Assembly (NCBI GenBank): GCA_025463965.1
Contig: JAODBN010000002.1
Coordinates: 1 to 12,904 of the forward strand
DNA from: Acidimicrobiaceae bacterium
GTDB lineage: Bacteria > Actinomycetota > Acidimicrobiia > Acidimicrobiales > Bog-793
Direction: 5' to 3'
Length of the DNA: 12,904 nt
The first letter of the stretch is position 1; each line of letters begins with the position of its first letter. Below are positions 5,248-12,568 of the stretch, in pieces. Under the pieces are notes generated by a model, which was not told where the DNA came from, did not search any database, and saw nothing but the letters and a program-made list of their open reading frames with translations. Made by a program: the position numbers and the translations under genes.

Positions 5248-6207
5248 TCAGCCGGCAGCAAACGTGCTGAGGAGCAGCTCGACGAATCGCCGCCCGTCCG
5301 CAGCCATGGCCACCCTTGCGTTCGGGCCCCTACCCGATCGGCGATGGACGTCCACCACGCTCCGGCCGACCGTGAGGTCGCCGACCGTCTCGACGTCCAC
5401 GTAGTAGCGCTCAGCCGTGACCACCTCGGGAGCGACGAGGACCGCGACGCAAACTGCATCGTGGACCGGTGCAGTCCCACGTTCGGAACCACTTTGGTCG
5501 ACGTCATGGGCCCGGATGCGCCGCTCAACCATCGTCGCCGTCGCTTGTCCCGCCGGGGTCCCGAGCGACCGCAGCGCCTCGCAGTCCTGATAGGTGAGGA
5601 GCGCCTGGTGAGTCGCGTCGAGCGGCACCAGCAGCACGTCATCGATGCCGCTTCGCAGCACCACACGGGCCGCCTCGGGGTCCGCCCAGAAGTTGAACTC
5701 CGCGGAAGGCGTGACGTTCACCACCTGGTGACCGCCGCCCATCACCACCAGGCGCCGGACGTGTCTGGCGAAACCCGGGTCTTCTTTTAGGCAGAGCGCC
5801 AGGTTGGTGAGCGGCCCGGTGGCGACGAGCACCAGGTCCTCCTCCGCGTCGGCTGCACTGGCGAACCGATCGAGCAGGAAGCGGACGGCCCCACCACTCG
5901 CCGGCGAGGAGACCGCCGGAGGCAGGTCCAAGAACCCGCCGTGCATTCCTGAGCGGTCGAGACCCGAGCGGGGTGTCGGGAAATCCTCTCGAGCGAACGG
6001 TGTGGCGGCACCGCGATGGACGGGGATCTCTGGGCGCCCGACATGGTCAAGCACCCGAAGGCTGTTCTCCGTGCACAGCTCGACGGGCACGTTGCCGTTC
6101 ACCGTGGTGACGCCGACGAGGTCGAGATCCGGATGGAGCGCGGCCAGCATGATCGCCACCGCGTCGTCGGTCCCGGTATCGCAGTCGAGGACGAGCCTCG
6201 TCGCCAT
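5248..6207 (-). CDS. Inosine/uridine-preferring nucleoside hydrolase
   Basis: A 319-residue enzyme of the IunH/RihA family, which cleaves the N-glycosidic bond of ribonucleosides to give free base and ribose (nucleoside salvage, cytosol). The family fingerprint is complete: DCDTGTDD (8-15) binds the catalytic calcium and ribose, TTVNGN (35-40) follows, ATGPLTNLAL (129-138) and VVMGGG (154-159) line the pocket, EFNFWADPEAA (170-180) contacts ribose, and H249-D250 matches the family's general-acid histidine and last metal ligand. Length is normal. The ATG at 6207 is supported by a purine-rich GGAGGAGGA (complement of 6211-6219) ending three bases before it. There is no signal peptide. The gene diverges from leuS across a 193-base region holding both promoters. 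Base preference (purine or pyrimidine) cannot be read from these motifs. Confidence 0.93.
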   Translation of the reverse strand: MATRLVLDCDTGTDDAVAIMLAALHPDLDLVGVTTVNGNVPVELCTENSLRVLDHVGRPEIPVHRGAATPFAREDFPTPRSGLDRSGMHGGFLDLPPAVSSPASGGAVRFLLDRFASAADAEEDLVLVATGPLTNLALCLKEDPGFARHVRRLVVMGGGHQVVNVTPSAEFNFWADPEAARVVLRSGIDDVLLVPLDATHQALLTYQDCEALRSLGTPAGQATATMVERRIRAHDVDQSGSERGTAPVHDAVCVAVLVAPEVVTAERYYVDVETVGDLTVGRSVVDVHRRSGRGPNARVAMAADGRRFVELLLSTFAAG

Positions 6208-6400
6208 GTCTCCTCCTCCGGGGGCCAGTCCCTCGCGTCCGAGCGAGCCCCAGTCTGGCCGCCCTGGGAGACGAGTCCGGCAACATGCCGTTCAGCGGAG
6301 TGCTCGCTTTCTCGAGAGCGTCTGGCTCGGGCAAGCGGCGAGTGACCGGAGCCGGTGGCGGGCGAGGAGGTGGGTCCGGGCAGCCCAGTAGCCTGGAGCG

Positions 6401-8911
6401 ATGCTCGAGTACGACGTGGCCGAGGTAGAGACGCGCTGGCAAGGGCGGTGGGCCGAGTGGGGCACCTATGAGGTCGACAACGACGATCCGCGCCCGCCCT
6501 ATTACGTCCTCTGCATGTACCCCTACCCGAGCGGCGCCGCCCACCAGGGCCATATCCGCAACTACACCCTCGGCGACGTCCTCGTCCGGTGGCGGACGAT
6601 GCAGGGCTATGGGGTGCTCTCGCCGTTCGGCTTCGACTCTTTTGGCCTGCCGGCCGAGAACGCTGCGATCAAGGGGGGGGCGCTCCCGCGTGCCTATACC
6701 GAGGCCCGCATCGCCGAGCTGAAGGCGAGCGTCCTCCGGCTCGGGGCGGTCTACGACTGGCGCCGGGAGCTGCGCAGCCACGACCCGGACTACATCCGCT
6801 TCAACCAGGTGATCTTCACCCGGCTACTTGAGGCCGGACTGGCTTACCGGGCCGAAGCGCCGGTCAACTGGTGTCCCGGCTGTCAGACCGTGCTGGCGAA
6901 CGAGCAGGTCCTTGCCGATGGCACCTGCGAGCGTTCCGGCGATCTCGTCGAGCGACGCAATCTCGAGCAGTGGTTCCTCCGGATCACCCGCTACGCCGAC
7001 GAGCTCCTCAGTGCGCTCGACGGCCTCGACTGGCCGGAGCGGGTGAAGACAATGCAGCGCAACTGGATCGGGCGCTCCGAGGGATCACGGCTGCGCTTTG
7101 CGGTTGTCGCCGCAGGTGAGGAGACCGGAGCAGAGGTTGAGGTGTACACCACCCGGCCGGACACCGGTTTTGGCGTCACCTACTTGGTGCTCGCCCCTGA
7201 GCACCCGCTCGTAGACGACCTCACGACCGATGAACACGCTGAAGCGGTCGCGGCGCTCCGGGAGGAGGCCCGCCATCGCAGCGACCTGGACCGGCTCTCC
7301 ACCGAGGGCGCACTCGAAAAGCGCGGGGCTTTTACGGGCGCCTTCGCCCGCAATCCGTTCAACGGCGAAGAGGTTCCGATCTACGTCGCCGATTATGTGC
7401 TGGCGGGCTACGGCACCGGGGCGATCATGGCCGTGCCCGCCGAGGACGACCGTGACTTCATTTTTGCGACGGCGATGAACCTGCCAGTCGTGCGGACAAC
7501 GCAGCCACCCGCGGACTTCGCCGACGGCGCCTACGTCGGCGAAGGCGTCAAGGTGAACAGTGGCTTCCTCAACGGCTACTCGGTCGCCGAAGCTAAGGAC
7601 CGGGCCGCCACCTGGATCGAGGTCGAGGGTTTCGGCGAACGGTCGGTCCAGTACCGCCTGAGGGACTGGCTGATCAGCCGCCAGCGCTACTGGGGCTGTC
7701 CTATCCCCGTGGTGACCTGCCCGGAGCACGGGATTCAGCCGGTTCCCGAGGACCAACTGCCCGTGCTGCTGCCGGACGACGTCGAGTTCCTTCCGACCGG
7801 TGAGTCGCCTCTGCGCTCACACCCCGGCTTTCTCGCCGCCACCTGCCCCGTGTGCGGCGGGCCGGCGGTCCGGGAGACCGACACCATGGACACCTTTGTG
7901 GACTCGTCGTGGTACTTCCTCCGATTCTGCGCGCCGCGCGATCAAGAGCACCCGGTCGACCTTGCCGCGGCAGAGCGGTGGATGCCCGTCGACCAGTACA
8001 TCGGCGGGATCACCCACGCGATCTTGCACCTGCTCTATGCCCGCTTCTACACGCGGGCGCTCGGCGACGTGGAGCTCGGGCCATCGGAACTGCGCGAGCC
8101 TTTCGCCCAGCTGTTCTGCCAGGGCATGATCCGCCTCGGCGGGAAGGCCATGTCCAAGTCGAAGGGCAACGTCGTGTCCCCGGACGCCTACTTCTCCACC
8201 GTCGGCGCCGACGCGCTGCGCCTTGCGCATCTGTTCGTGGGGCCTCCGATCGAGGACATCGACTGGACCGAGCAGACCGAGGAGCTCATCGAGGCCTGCG
8301 CCCGCTATCTCCGCCGGGTCTGGCGTCTCGCCACCAGGGACCTCCCCGGTGGTGCCGAGGAGGCGATGGCAACCGCCGATGGACGAGAAGAGCTCGCCAA
8401 CGGACGCTCGGCCCTAGCGCCGACCATCGACGCGGAGCACCTGCGCCGGCTGGCCCACCAGACCATCGCCAGCGTCACCGAGGATCTCGGCCGTTACGCG
8501 TTCAACACGGTGGTCTCGTCTTGTCAGGCCCTCACCAACGCCATCTCAAAGGCCACCCAGTCCGGCGTTGACCAAGGGGTGGTCGACGAGGCGCTCGACG
8601 TGCTCTTGCGACTGCTCGCCCCGCTCACGCCGCACTTCGCGGCGGAGGCGTACGAGCGCCGGACCGGCCGCCACGTGCACACCGAGCCGTGGCCCGTCGC
8701 CGACGCATCGCTGCTCATCGAGCCGACGGTCACGCTCGTCGTCCAAGTGGACGGCAAGCTGCGTGACAAGCTGGAGGTCTCACCTCAGCTGAACGAGGAA
8801 GAGGCGGTGGCTCTCGCTCTCGCCAGCCCTCGGGTCCAGGAGCTGCTCGGCGGGTCCGAGCCTTCACGCGTGGTGGCCCGGCCGCCGCGTCTCGTGAACG
8901 TGGTTCGCTAG
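6401..8911 (+). CDS. leuS: Leucyl-tRNA synthetase
   Basis: An 836-residue class Ia aminoacyl-tRNA synthetase that charges tRNA-Leu. Visible in order: the N-terminal YPYPSGAAHQGHIRNY with the HIGH-type motif HQGH (48-51); a zinc-ribbon-like WCPGC (157-161) with a later CERSG in place of the frequent CxxC; the CP1 editing domain with the threonine-rich TTRPDT (250-255) and GTGAIMAVPAEDDRD (VPAEDDRD at 345-352); RDWLISRQRYWGCPIP; a second Cys cluster (TCPEH and TCPVC); and the KMSKS loop as KAMSKSKGN with MSKS at 584-587. The C-terminal helical anticodon-binding domain and a small terminal domain (VDGKLRDKLEVS) follow. Post-transfer editing should be intact. The ATG at 6401 gives the usual family N-terminus; its ribosome site (GGAG three bases upstream) is weak. 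I saw no T-box consensus in the 193 bases upstream. Confidence 0.98.
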   Translation: MLEYDVAEVETRWQGRWAEWGTYEVDNDDPRPPYYVLCMYPYPSGAAHQGHIRNYTLGDVLVRWRTMQGYGVLSPFGFDSFGLPAENAAIKGGALPRAYTEARIAELKASVLRLGAVYDWRRELRSHDPDYIRFNQVIFTRLLEAGLAYRAEAPVNWCPGCQTVLANEQVLADGTCERSGDLVERRNLEQWFLRITRYADELLSALDGLDWPERVKTMQRNWIGRSEGSRLRFAVVAAGEETGAEVEVYTTRPDTGFGVTYLVLAPEHPLVDDLTTDEHAEAVAALREEARHRSDLDRLSTEGALEKRGAFTGAFARNPFNGEEVPIYVADYVLAGYGTGAIMAVPAEDDRDFIFATAMNLPVVRTTQPPADFADGAYVGEGVKVNSGFLNGYSVAEAKDRAATWIEVEGFGERSVQYRLRDWLISRQRYWGCPIPVVTCPEHGIQPVPEDQLPVLLPDDVEFLPTGESPLRSHPGFLAATCPVCGGPAVRETDTMDTFVDSSWYFLRFCAPRDQEHPVDLAAAERWMPVDQYIGGITHAILHLLYARFYTRALGDVELGPSELREPFAQLFCQGMIRLGGKAMSKSKGNVVSPDAYFSTVGADALRLAHLFVGPPIEDIDWTEQTEELIEACARYLRRVWRLATRDLPGGAEEAMATADGREELANGRSALAPTIDAEHLRRLAHQTIASVTEDLGRYAFNTVVSSCQALTNAISKATQSGVDQGVVDEALDVLLRLLAPLTPHFAAEAYERRTGRHVHTEPWPVADASLLIEPTVTLVVQVDGKLRDKLEVSPQLNEEEAVALALASPRVQELLGGSEPSRVVARPPRLVNVVR

Positions 8912-8921
8912 GCCTAAGCGA
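8905..8921. terminator. Short hairpin shared by the convergent leuS and HAD stop codons
   Basis: TCGCTAGGCCTAAGCGA has arms TCGCT and AGCGA around a near-palindromic loop. It spans both stop codons: TAG of leuS at 8909-8911 and TAG of the HAD gene (complement of 8914-8916). With only two bases between the genes it may act as a barrier to transcription in both directions, but the stem is short and no T-run follows. Confidence 0.3.
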
Positions 8922-9612
8922 GGCCGAGGAGGTCGAAGGCAGCCGGGCTCTTCAGCTCCTCGAGCGAGCCGAGCACGAGGTCGGCAACCGCGAAGCGTGG
9001 GTCGGACAGGTCACTCGCTGACGGGACGGCGATCACGCGCATACGAGCGGCCTTGGCGGCGATGCAGCCGTTGACGGAATCCTCGAGAACGACGCAGTCC
9101 GCTGCCGGAGCGCCGAGCGCCGCGGCAGTGCGGAGGAAGATCGCCGGATGCGGCTTTCCCAGGCGGTCGTCGACCGCAGAGGCGATCACGGTGAAGCGGT
9201 CACGGAGCTTGAACCGATCGACCACGGCGTCCACTACCTCGGGTACCGAGCCTGACGCGAGCGCAAGCAGCAGGCCGCGCTCTTGGAAGAGGTCGAGCGC
9301 CTCGAGCGCACCCGGCATCAGCACCGCGTGCTCGCTGATGGAGGCAACCACGGCTTGCACGATGTCTCGGGCGACCGCCTCGTCGTCGGCGCCCTCCCAG
9401 GGCGCCCAGCTCCGAAAGAGGGCGACCGCTTCGTCGACCCGCATGCCCATCACAAGCCCGCGCTCGAGGACCGCACGCACGTCGCTGCCGAGCTTGTCCA
9501 AGACGCCCACTTGCGCTTCACGCCAAAGCGGCTCGGAGTCCACGAGCAGGCCATCCATGTCGAAGATGACCGCCGTGACCGGGGTCCGTGGAGCAGGGAC
9601 CGGACCCTGCAT
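8914..9612 (-). CDS. HAD-superfamily phosphatase, beta-phosphoglucomutase/YniC-like
   Basis: A 232-residue HAD hydrolase of the group that includes sugar-phosphate phosphatases and beta-phosphoglucomutases. All four HAD motifs are seen: motif I FDMDGLLVDSEPLW with nucleophile D18 and acid/base D20; a helical cap domain at about 28-95; motif II serine in ALASGS (S120); motif III lysine in GKPHP (K153); motif IV LEDSVNG with E177-D178 binding magnesium. The LLVDSEPLW wording and helical cap resemble hexitol or 2-deoxyglucose-6-phosphate phosphatases, but substrate cannot be fixed by motifs. The ATG at 9612 directly abuts the TGA of the upstream PAC2 gene (TGAATG), so the two genes are co-transcribed and probably co-translated. 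An internal start ahead of motif I is possible. Confidence 0.9.
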   Translation of the reverse strand: MQGPVPAPRTPVTAVIFDMDGLLVDSEPLWREAQVGVLDKLGSDVRAVLERGLVMGMRVDEAVALFRSWAPWEGADDEAVARDIVQAVVASISEHAVLMPGALEALDLFQERGLLLALASGSVPEVVDAVVDRFKLRDRFTVIASAVDDRLGKPHPAIFLRTAAALGAPAADCVVLEDSVNGCIAAKAARMRVIAVPSASDLSDPRFAVADLVLGSLEELKSPAAFDLLGLA

Positions 9613-10491
9613 TCAGCCGTCGCCCCGCAGATAACGCTCGAGCTCGGCGGCGAGTTCGTCGCCCGAGGGGAGCGGCTCTCCGCCTTGGAGGTCGCCGAGC
9701 ACACCACCTTCTTCGAAGCCGTCGTCTGACTGCTCTTCGAGCCGCCGAACCAGGGCAGCGTGCTCCTCGGACTCGGCGATCAAGGTGTCGACCCTCCGCC
9801 GCGTCACCTCGGCGCTCGCGCGCAGCTCGTCGGTGTCCACGACGAGTCCGGAAAGGGCCGCCAGCCCTTCGACGAGTGCGAGGGCCCCGGGCGCGTACGG
9901 CATGCCCGACACGTAGTGCGGCACGCGCGCCCACAACCCGACCGAGGGAATGCCGACCGCTGTGCAAGCCGCCCCAACGACCTCACCAACACCCGCCGGC
10001 ACGTCGATCGAGCCCGCCACGAAGCCCACCTGGCGGGCGAGGGTGCTGTCCGAGGCCGTCGCCGCGAGCCGGACCGGACGAGTGTGCGGCACCCCGGTGG
10101 GGAACGCGCCGAGCCCCACGACTAAGCGGACCTCAAGCTCCTCGGCCAGCTCCGCCACCTCATCGGCGAAAGCACGCCAGCGGTAGTCCGGTTCCGGCCC
10201 AATGAGGAACGCAACGCCCGCGCCCAGCGGATCGGCCCCCACGAGAACCGCCGGCTCCGAGAAGGCGATCTCGCCGCGGACGCCGTCGTCGATCCTCAAC
10301 CGGGGGCGACGGGCCCGCTGGTCGACCAGGTCATCGCCGGAGAAGGTCGCGTAGGGAACCGGCGCGATCGCCTCCACCAGGGAGGCAGTCGCCGTCGCCG
10401 CCGCCAGGCCAGCATCGATCCAGCCCTCGAGGCAGACCACCAGAACGGGCTCGTTCGGAGCTTCCGCCTCGTGGCGCTCGATGAGTGGCAC
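9613..10491 (-). CDS. PAC2 family protein (proteasome-assembly-chaperone-like fold)
   Basis: A 292-residue soluble protein of the PAC2 family, common in Actinobacteria and named for similarity to eukaryotic and archaeal proteasome assembly chaperones. Its bacterial role is unproven. Recognisable landmarks are LEGWIDAGLAA (21-31), FSGDDLVDQRARRP (50-63), the core GLGAFPTGVPHTRPV (126-140), and GLWARVPHYVSGMPYAPGA (185-203), followed by an acidic, charged C-terminal helix region (220-292) rich in Glu and Arg. The start is GTG at 10491, and the ribosome site is poor. It is followed immediately by the HAD phosphatase gene on the same strand. A link to proteasome assembly here would be inference only; no proteasome gene is in view. 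Confidence 0.88.
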   Translation of the reverse strand: MPLIERHEAEAPNEPVLVVCLEGWIDAGLAAATATASLVEAIAPVPYATFSGDDLVDQRARRPRLRIDDGVRGEIAFSEPAVLVGADPLGAGVAFLIGPEPDYRWRAFADEVAELAEELEVRLVVGLGAFPTGVPHTRPVRLAATASDSTLARQVGFVAGSIDVPAGVGEVVGAACTAVGIPSVGLWARVPHYVSGMPYAPGALALVEGLAALSGLVVDTDELRASAEVTRRRVDTLIAESEEHAALVRRLEEQSDDGFEEGGVLGDLQGGEPLPSGDELAAELERYLRGDG

Positions 10492-10722
10492 GCGCGAAGG
10501 CTACCGGCCCTCGAGCACCGGGCGAACCAGGCTCGGCGAGCCCCCGAGCGGGGCCGCTCGTAGTTGGGGCCCTGATGCGCCAGCTGACTGTGCGCCGGTA
10601 AGTGCCTGGTAAAGAGGGACGTCATCGACATCGCCAGGAGAAGATTGCTGCCGTAGTTCGGCAAGGCGAGGGGCCGGTAGCCGGCGCCCGGGCCGATGCG
10701 GTATTCACCTTCGGCCAGGCGG

Positions 10723-11946
10723 TCACCGTGAGGTAGCACTCCGGGCGGGACCGGTCGCTGCCGGCCCGGTCCAGCGGACCAGCACCAGCGTGGCGTCGTC
10801 CTGCAGCCGGCCCTTCTGGTGGTCGAGCACGGCGTGGCACAGCCGCCGGGCCGTCTCGGCGATCGGTCCCTCAACCATCGTGTCGAGCAGCATCTGCACT
10901 AGCCGGTCACGACCGAAGACCTCGCCGCTCAGAGAGCGGGCCTCCGTCACGCCGTCCGTGAACAGCAAGACGACGTCGCCAGGGTGCAGCGACAGCTCGG
11001 CCGCGCCGGGGCCCGCCGCCCGGTCGGTCAGCGCCGACCCGAGCCCGAACGGCAGCCGGGGCACAAGTGACACGTCGCTCGCAGTGCCTTCGCGCACGAG
11101 GATTGGCGGCGGATGCCCGGCGTTGAGCAGCAGCAGGCGGCCGGTGCCAAGGTCCAACTCTGCGATCTGGCCGGTGAGGTAGCCACCGGCGTCGAGCACT
11201 CGCCGGGCGGTCTCGTCGACGAAGGCGAACAGCTGCTCTGGGCTGCCGCCGCGCCGGCGGGCGTTGCGGTAAGCGGCCACAGCGAGGTCGGCTGTGCGGC
11301 TGGCGTCGAGGCCATGGCCCATGGCGTCGAAGATGGCGATGTGTGCCAGATCCCCATTGATGGCGTAGTCGAAGGCGTCCCCAGCGATCTCGTAGGCCGG
11401 CTCCAGGCGGCCGCTGATCTCGATCTGATCATTGACGTGGGTCAGCGGGGGAAGCGAGTCCCAGCGCAGCTCGGCGGCCAGATCCATCGGCCGGCGCCGA
11501 CAAGCCACTACCAGGGCGTCACCGTAGGGCAGTTTGGCTACCACCAGAGTTGCGGCGATCGTGGCGACATCGTGTAGTCGGCGGCGCAACCGCTCGCCGG
11601 GTACGGCGGTGACCGCTAGGACACCGAGGCGTTCGGCGCCGTCCACGACCGGCGCCCACAGGCGTACGGCCCCAGGCTCGGGCGGCGCGGTCAGAGGCGT
11701 CTCGACCGCGGTCTCGGTGCGGAACGCCCGCCCAGCGGCCGAGTCGTCGATACTGAGCGGCGGCCGGTTTGGGCCGTCCCCATCGAGCGGGACGAGGACC
11801 CGCTGCTCCGAGTCGGCCAAATACAGGACCATGTCGGTCATGGAGAGCTGGGAAAGGCAGCTGGCGAGCAGCGCAACGATTCGCTCAGGGTGCAGGCGGT
11901 GTGTGGCCGTCAACAGGGCAGAGATCACATCCTCGTACGACGGCAT
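10723..11946 (-). CDS. GAF-SpoIIE PP2C-type serine phosphatase (RsbU-like)
   Basis: A 407-residue signalling phosphatase. Residues about 5-140 form a GAF-type sensor domain (a helix, a strand with MVLYLADSEQ, then SAAGRAFRTE and the late strand RLGVLAVTA). Residues about 168-392 form a SpoIIE-type PP2C domain with the metal-binding aspartates in place: YEIAGDAFDY (D190, D193), FDAMGHGLDAS (D207), NAGHPPP (277 region), LLFTDGVTEAR (D331) and LQDDATLVLV (382 region). Enzymes of this type dephosphorylate an anti-anti-sigma (STAS) protein and so release a sigma factor or set a partner-switching output. No membrane segment is present, so the GAF domain should sense a cytosolic cue. I prefer the ATG at 11946, with a GGGGACGG site before it, over an in-frame TTG six bases upstream. 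No STAS or anti-sigma kinase gene adjoins it in this window. Confidence 0.92.
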   Translation of the reverse strand: MPSYEDVISALLTATHRLHPERIVALLASCLSQLSMTDMVLYLADSEQRVLVPLDGDGPNRPPLSIDDSAAGRAFRTETAVETPLTAPPEPGAVRLWAPVVDGAERLGVLAVTAVPGERLRRRLHDVATIAATLVVAKLPYGDALVVACRRRPMDLAAELRWDSLPPLTHVNDQIEISGRLEPAYEIAGDAFDYAINGDLAHIAIFDAMGHGLDASRTADLAVAAYRNARRRGGSPEQLFAFVDETARRVLDAGGYLTGQIAELDLGTGRLLLLNAGHPPPILVREGTASDVSLVPRLPFGLGSALTDRAAGPGAAELSLHPGDVVLLFTDGVTEARSLSGEVFGRDRLVQMLLDTMVEGPIAETARRLCHAVLDHQKGRLQDDATLVLVRWTGPAATGPARSATSR

Positions 11947-12084
11947 CGTCAACCGTCCCCGCCCATGGTCGTCCCCCTATGCCATCCCGAACCTATTGAC
12001 GGCAGGGTGCCCAGAATCCCGGGCCGGTACTCCGTATTGCCTTGTCCGTCACCTCTCCGAGAGGGTAGGTAGCGCCGAGGCGGC

Positions 12085-12105
12085 GACCTCCCTGTTAGGG
12101 AGGTC
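12085..12105. repeat. Inverted repeat, perfect 8-bp stem
   Basis: GACCTCCC (12085-12092) and GGGAGGTC (12098-12105) are exact inverted repeats around the five-base loop TGTTA. This hairpin lies only six bases from the longer one at 12112-12145, and its CCTCC/GGAGG arms resemble it. No T-run follows on either strand. Confidence 0.8.
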
Positions 12106-12111
12106 CGGCCC

Positions 12112-12145
12112 GGCCTCCTCACCCGGTCGAGCGGGTGAGGAGGCC
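12112..12145. repeat. Long inverted repeat, perfect 14-bp stem
   Basis: GGCCTCCTCACCCG (12112-12125) and CGGGTGAGGAGGCC (12132-12145) are exact inverted repeats with a six-base loop, GTCGAG. It is the strongest hairpin in the window. It is too far (about 420 bases) from the deacetylase stop to be its obvious terminator and has no T-run. It could be part of a structured transcript leader of the SpoIIE-type gene, a transcription barrier or a small mobile repeat. Confidence 0.85.
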
Positions 12146-12416
12146 GACTGCAAGTCCAGGCGCGCCGCCAGCTCAAGGTCGAGGCCGTACCGGCGGGTAC
12201 CCGGCAGTGTGCTTCACAAGCTGCGCTCGTGGAACAGGTGGTGCTAATAGTCGAGCACGGGCAGGTCGACCAGGTGGACGCCAGCGATCGGTACTGCTGC
12301 AAAGGCTGATGGCGAGAAAGAACCGCAGATCCAGACGATGCGCGGCGCCTGACAATTGGACGTGAGCCGACGGGCTCGACCGCTGGGAGTGATTCCCGAT
12401 TCGACGAAGGCGCCGC

Positions 12417-12434
12417 ACCTCCCTCTCTGGAGGT
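12417..12434. repeat. Inverted repeat, perfect 6-bp stem
   Basis: ACCTCC (12417-12422) and GGAGGT (12429-12434) flank the loop CTCTCT. The arms again carry the CCTCC/GGAGG core seen in the two stronger hairpins near 12100. A weaker GAGCC-GACG-GGCTC hairpin lies at 12364-12377. Confidence 0.6.
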
Positions 12435-12568
12435 TGACGGCCTCAGGAGGATGGCGAATCCATGCCGGGTTCAGCTCCAAAACAGGTTCGTGGCGCCTGA
12501 CAGCCAGATCCTCGCCTTCTCTAGATTGGATGCTCCGACGAGCTCGGCTCGGTGCTACCTCTCGGAGC

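Larger units (their letters stand above)
11947..12568. other. Gene-poor interval rich in inverted repeats
   Basis: No gene with a convincing start and recognisable product is found between the SpoIIE-type gene and the deacetylase. A minus-strand frame without a normal start codon, ending at a TGA at 12049-12051 and open from 12213, is GC-ending at most third positions and reads GLDLELAARLDLQ. It might be a gene remnant; I do not recognise it. The interval also contains at least five inverted repeats, of which the three strongest are listed separately. The part nearest 11947 should include the promoter of the phosphatase gene, but I could not identify a consensus. Confidence 0.4.

Noticed and set aside
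5054..5404. Open frames across the tRNA gene on both strands, with tell-tale peptides such as GARTHDLLTASQVLYQLSY
   Set aside because: These are translations of the tRNA-Ala gene, a well-known source of spurious protein entries. The cloverleaf with G3:U70 is complete.
6208..6400. Possible T-box or leader attenuator upstream of leuS
   Set aside because: No T-box sequence (GGTGGTACCGCG-like) and no leucine-codon-rich leader peptide followed by a terminator was found in the 193 bases.
6047..6781. Long minus-strand open frame overlapping the nucleoside hydrolase start and leuS
   Set aside because: It overlaps two genes with full catalytic motifs and has low-complexity Arg/Pro-rich content typical of a shadow frame in GC-rich DNA.
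10296..10874. Minus-strand frame between the PAC2 and SpoIIE-type genes, including EGEYRIGPGAGYRPLALPNY
   Set aside because: Part of it looks coding by codon bias, but it overlaps both real genes, has no proper start and resembles no family I know. A small remnant in 10492-10722 cannot be excluded.
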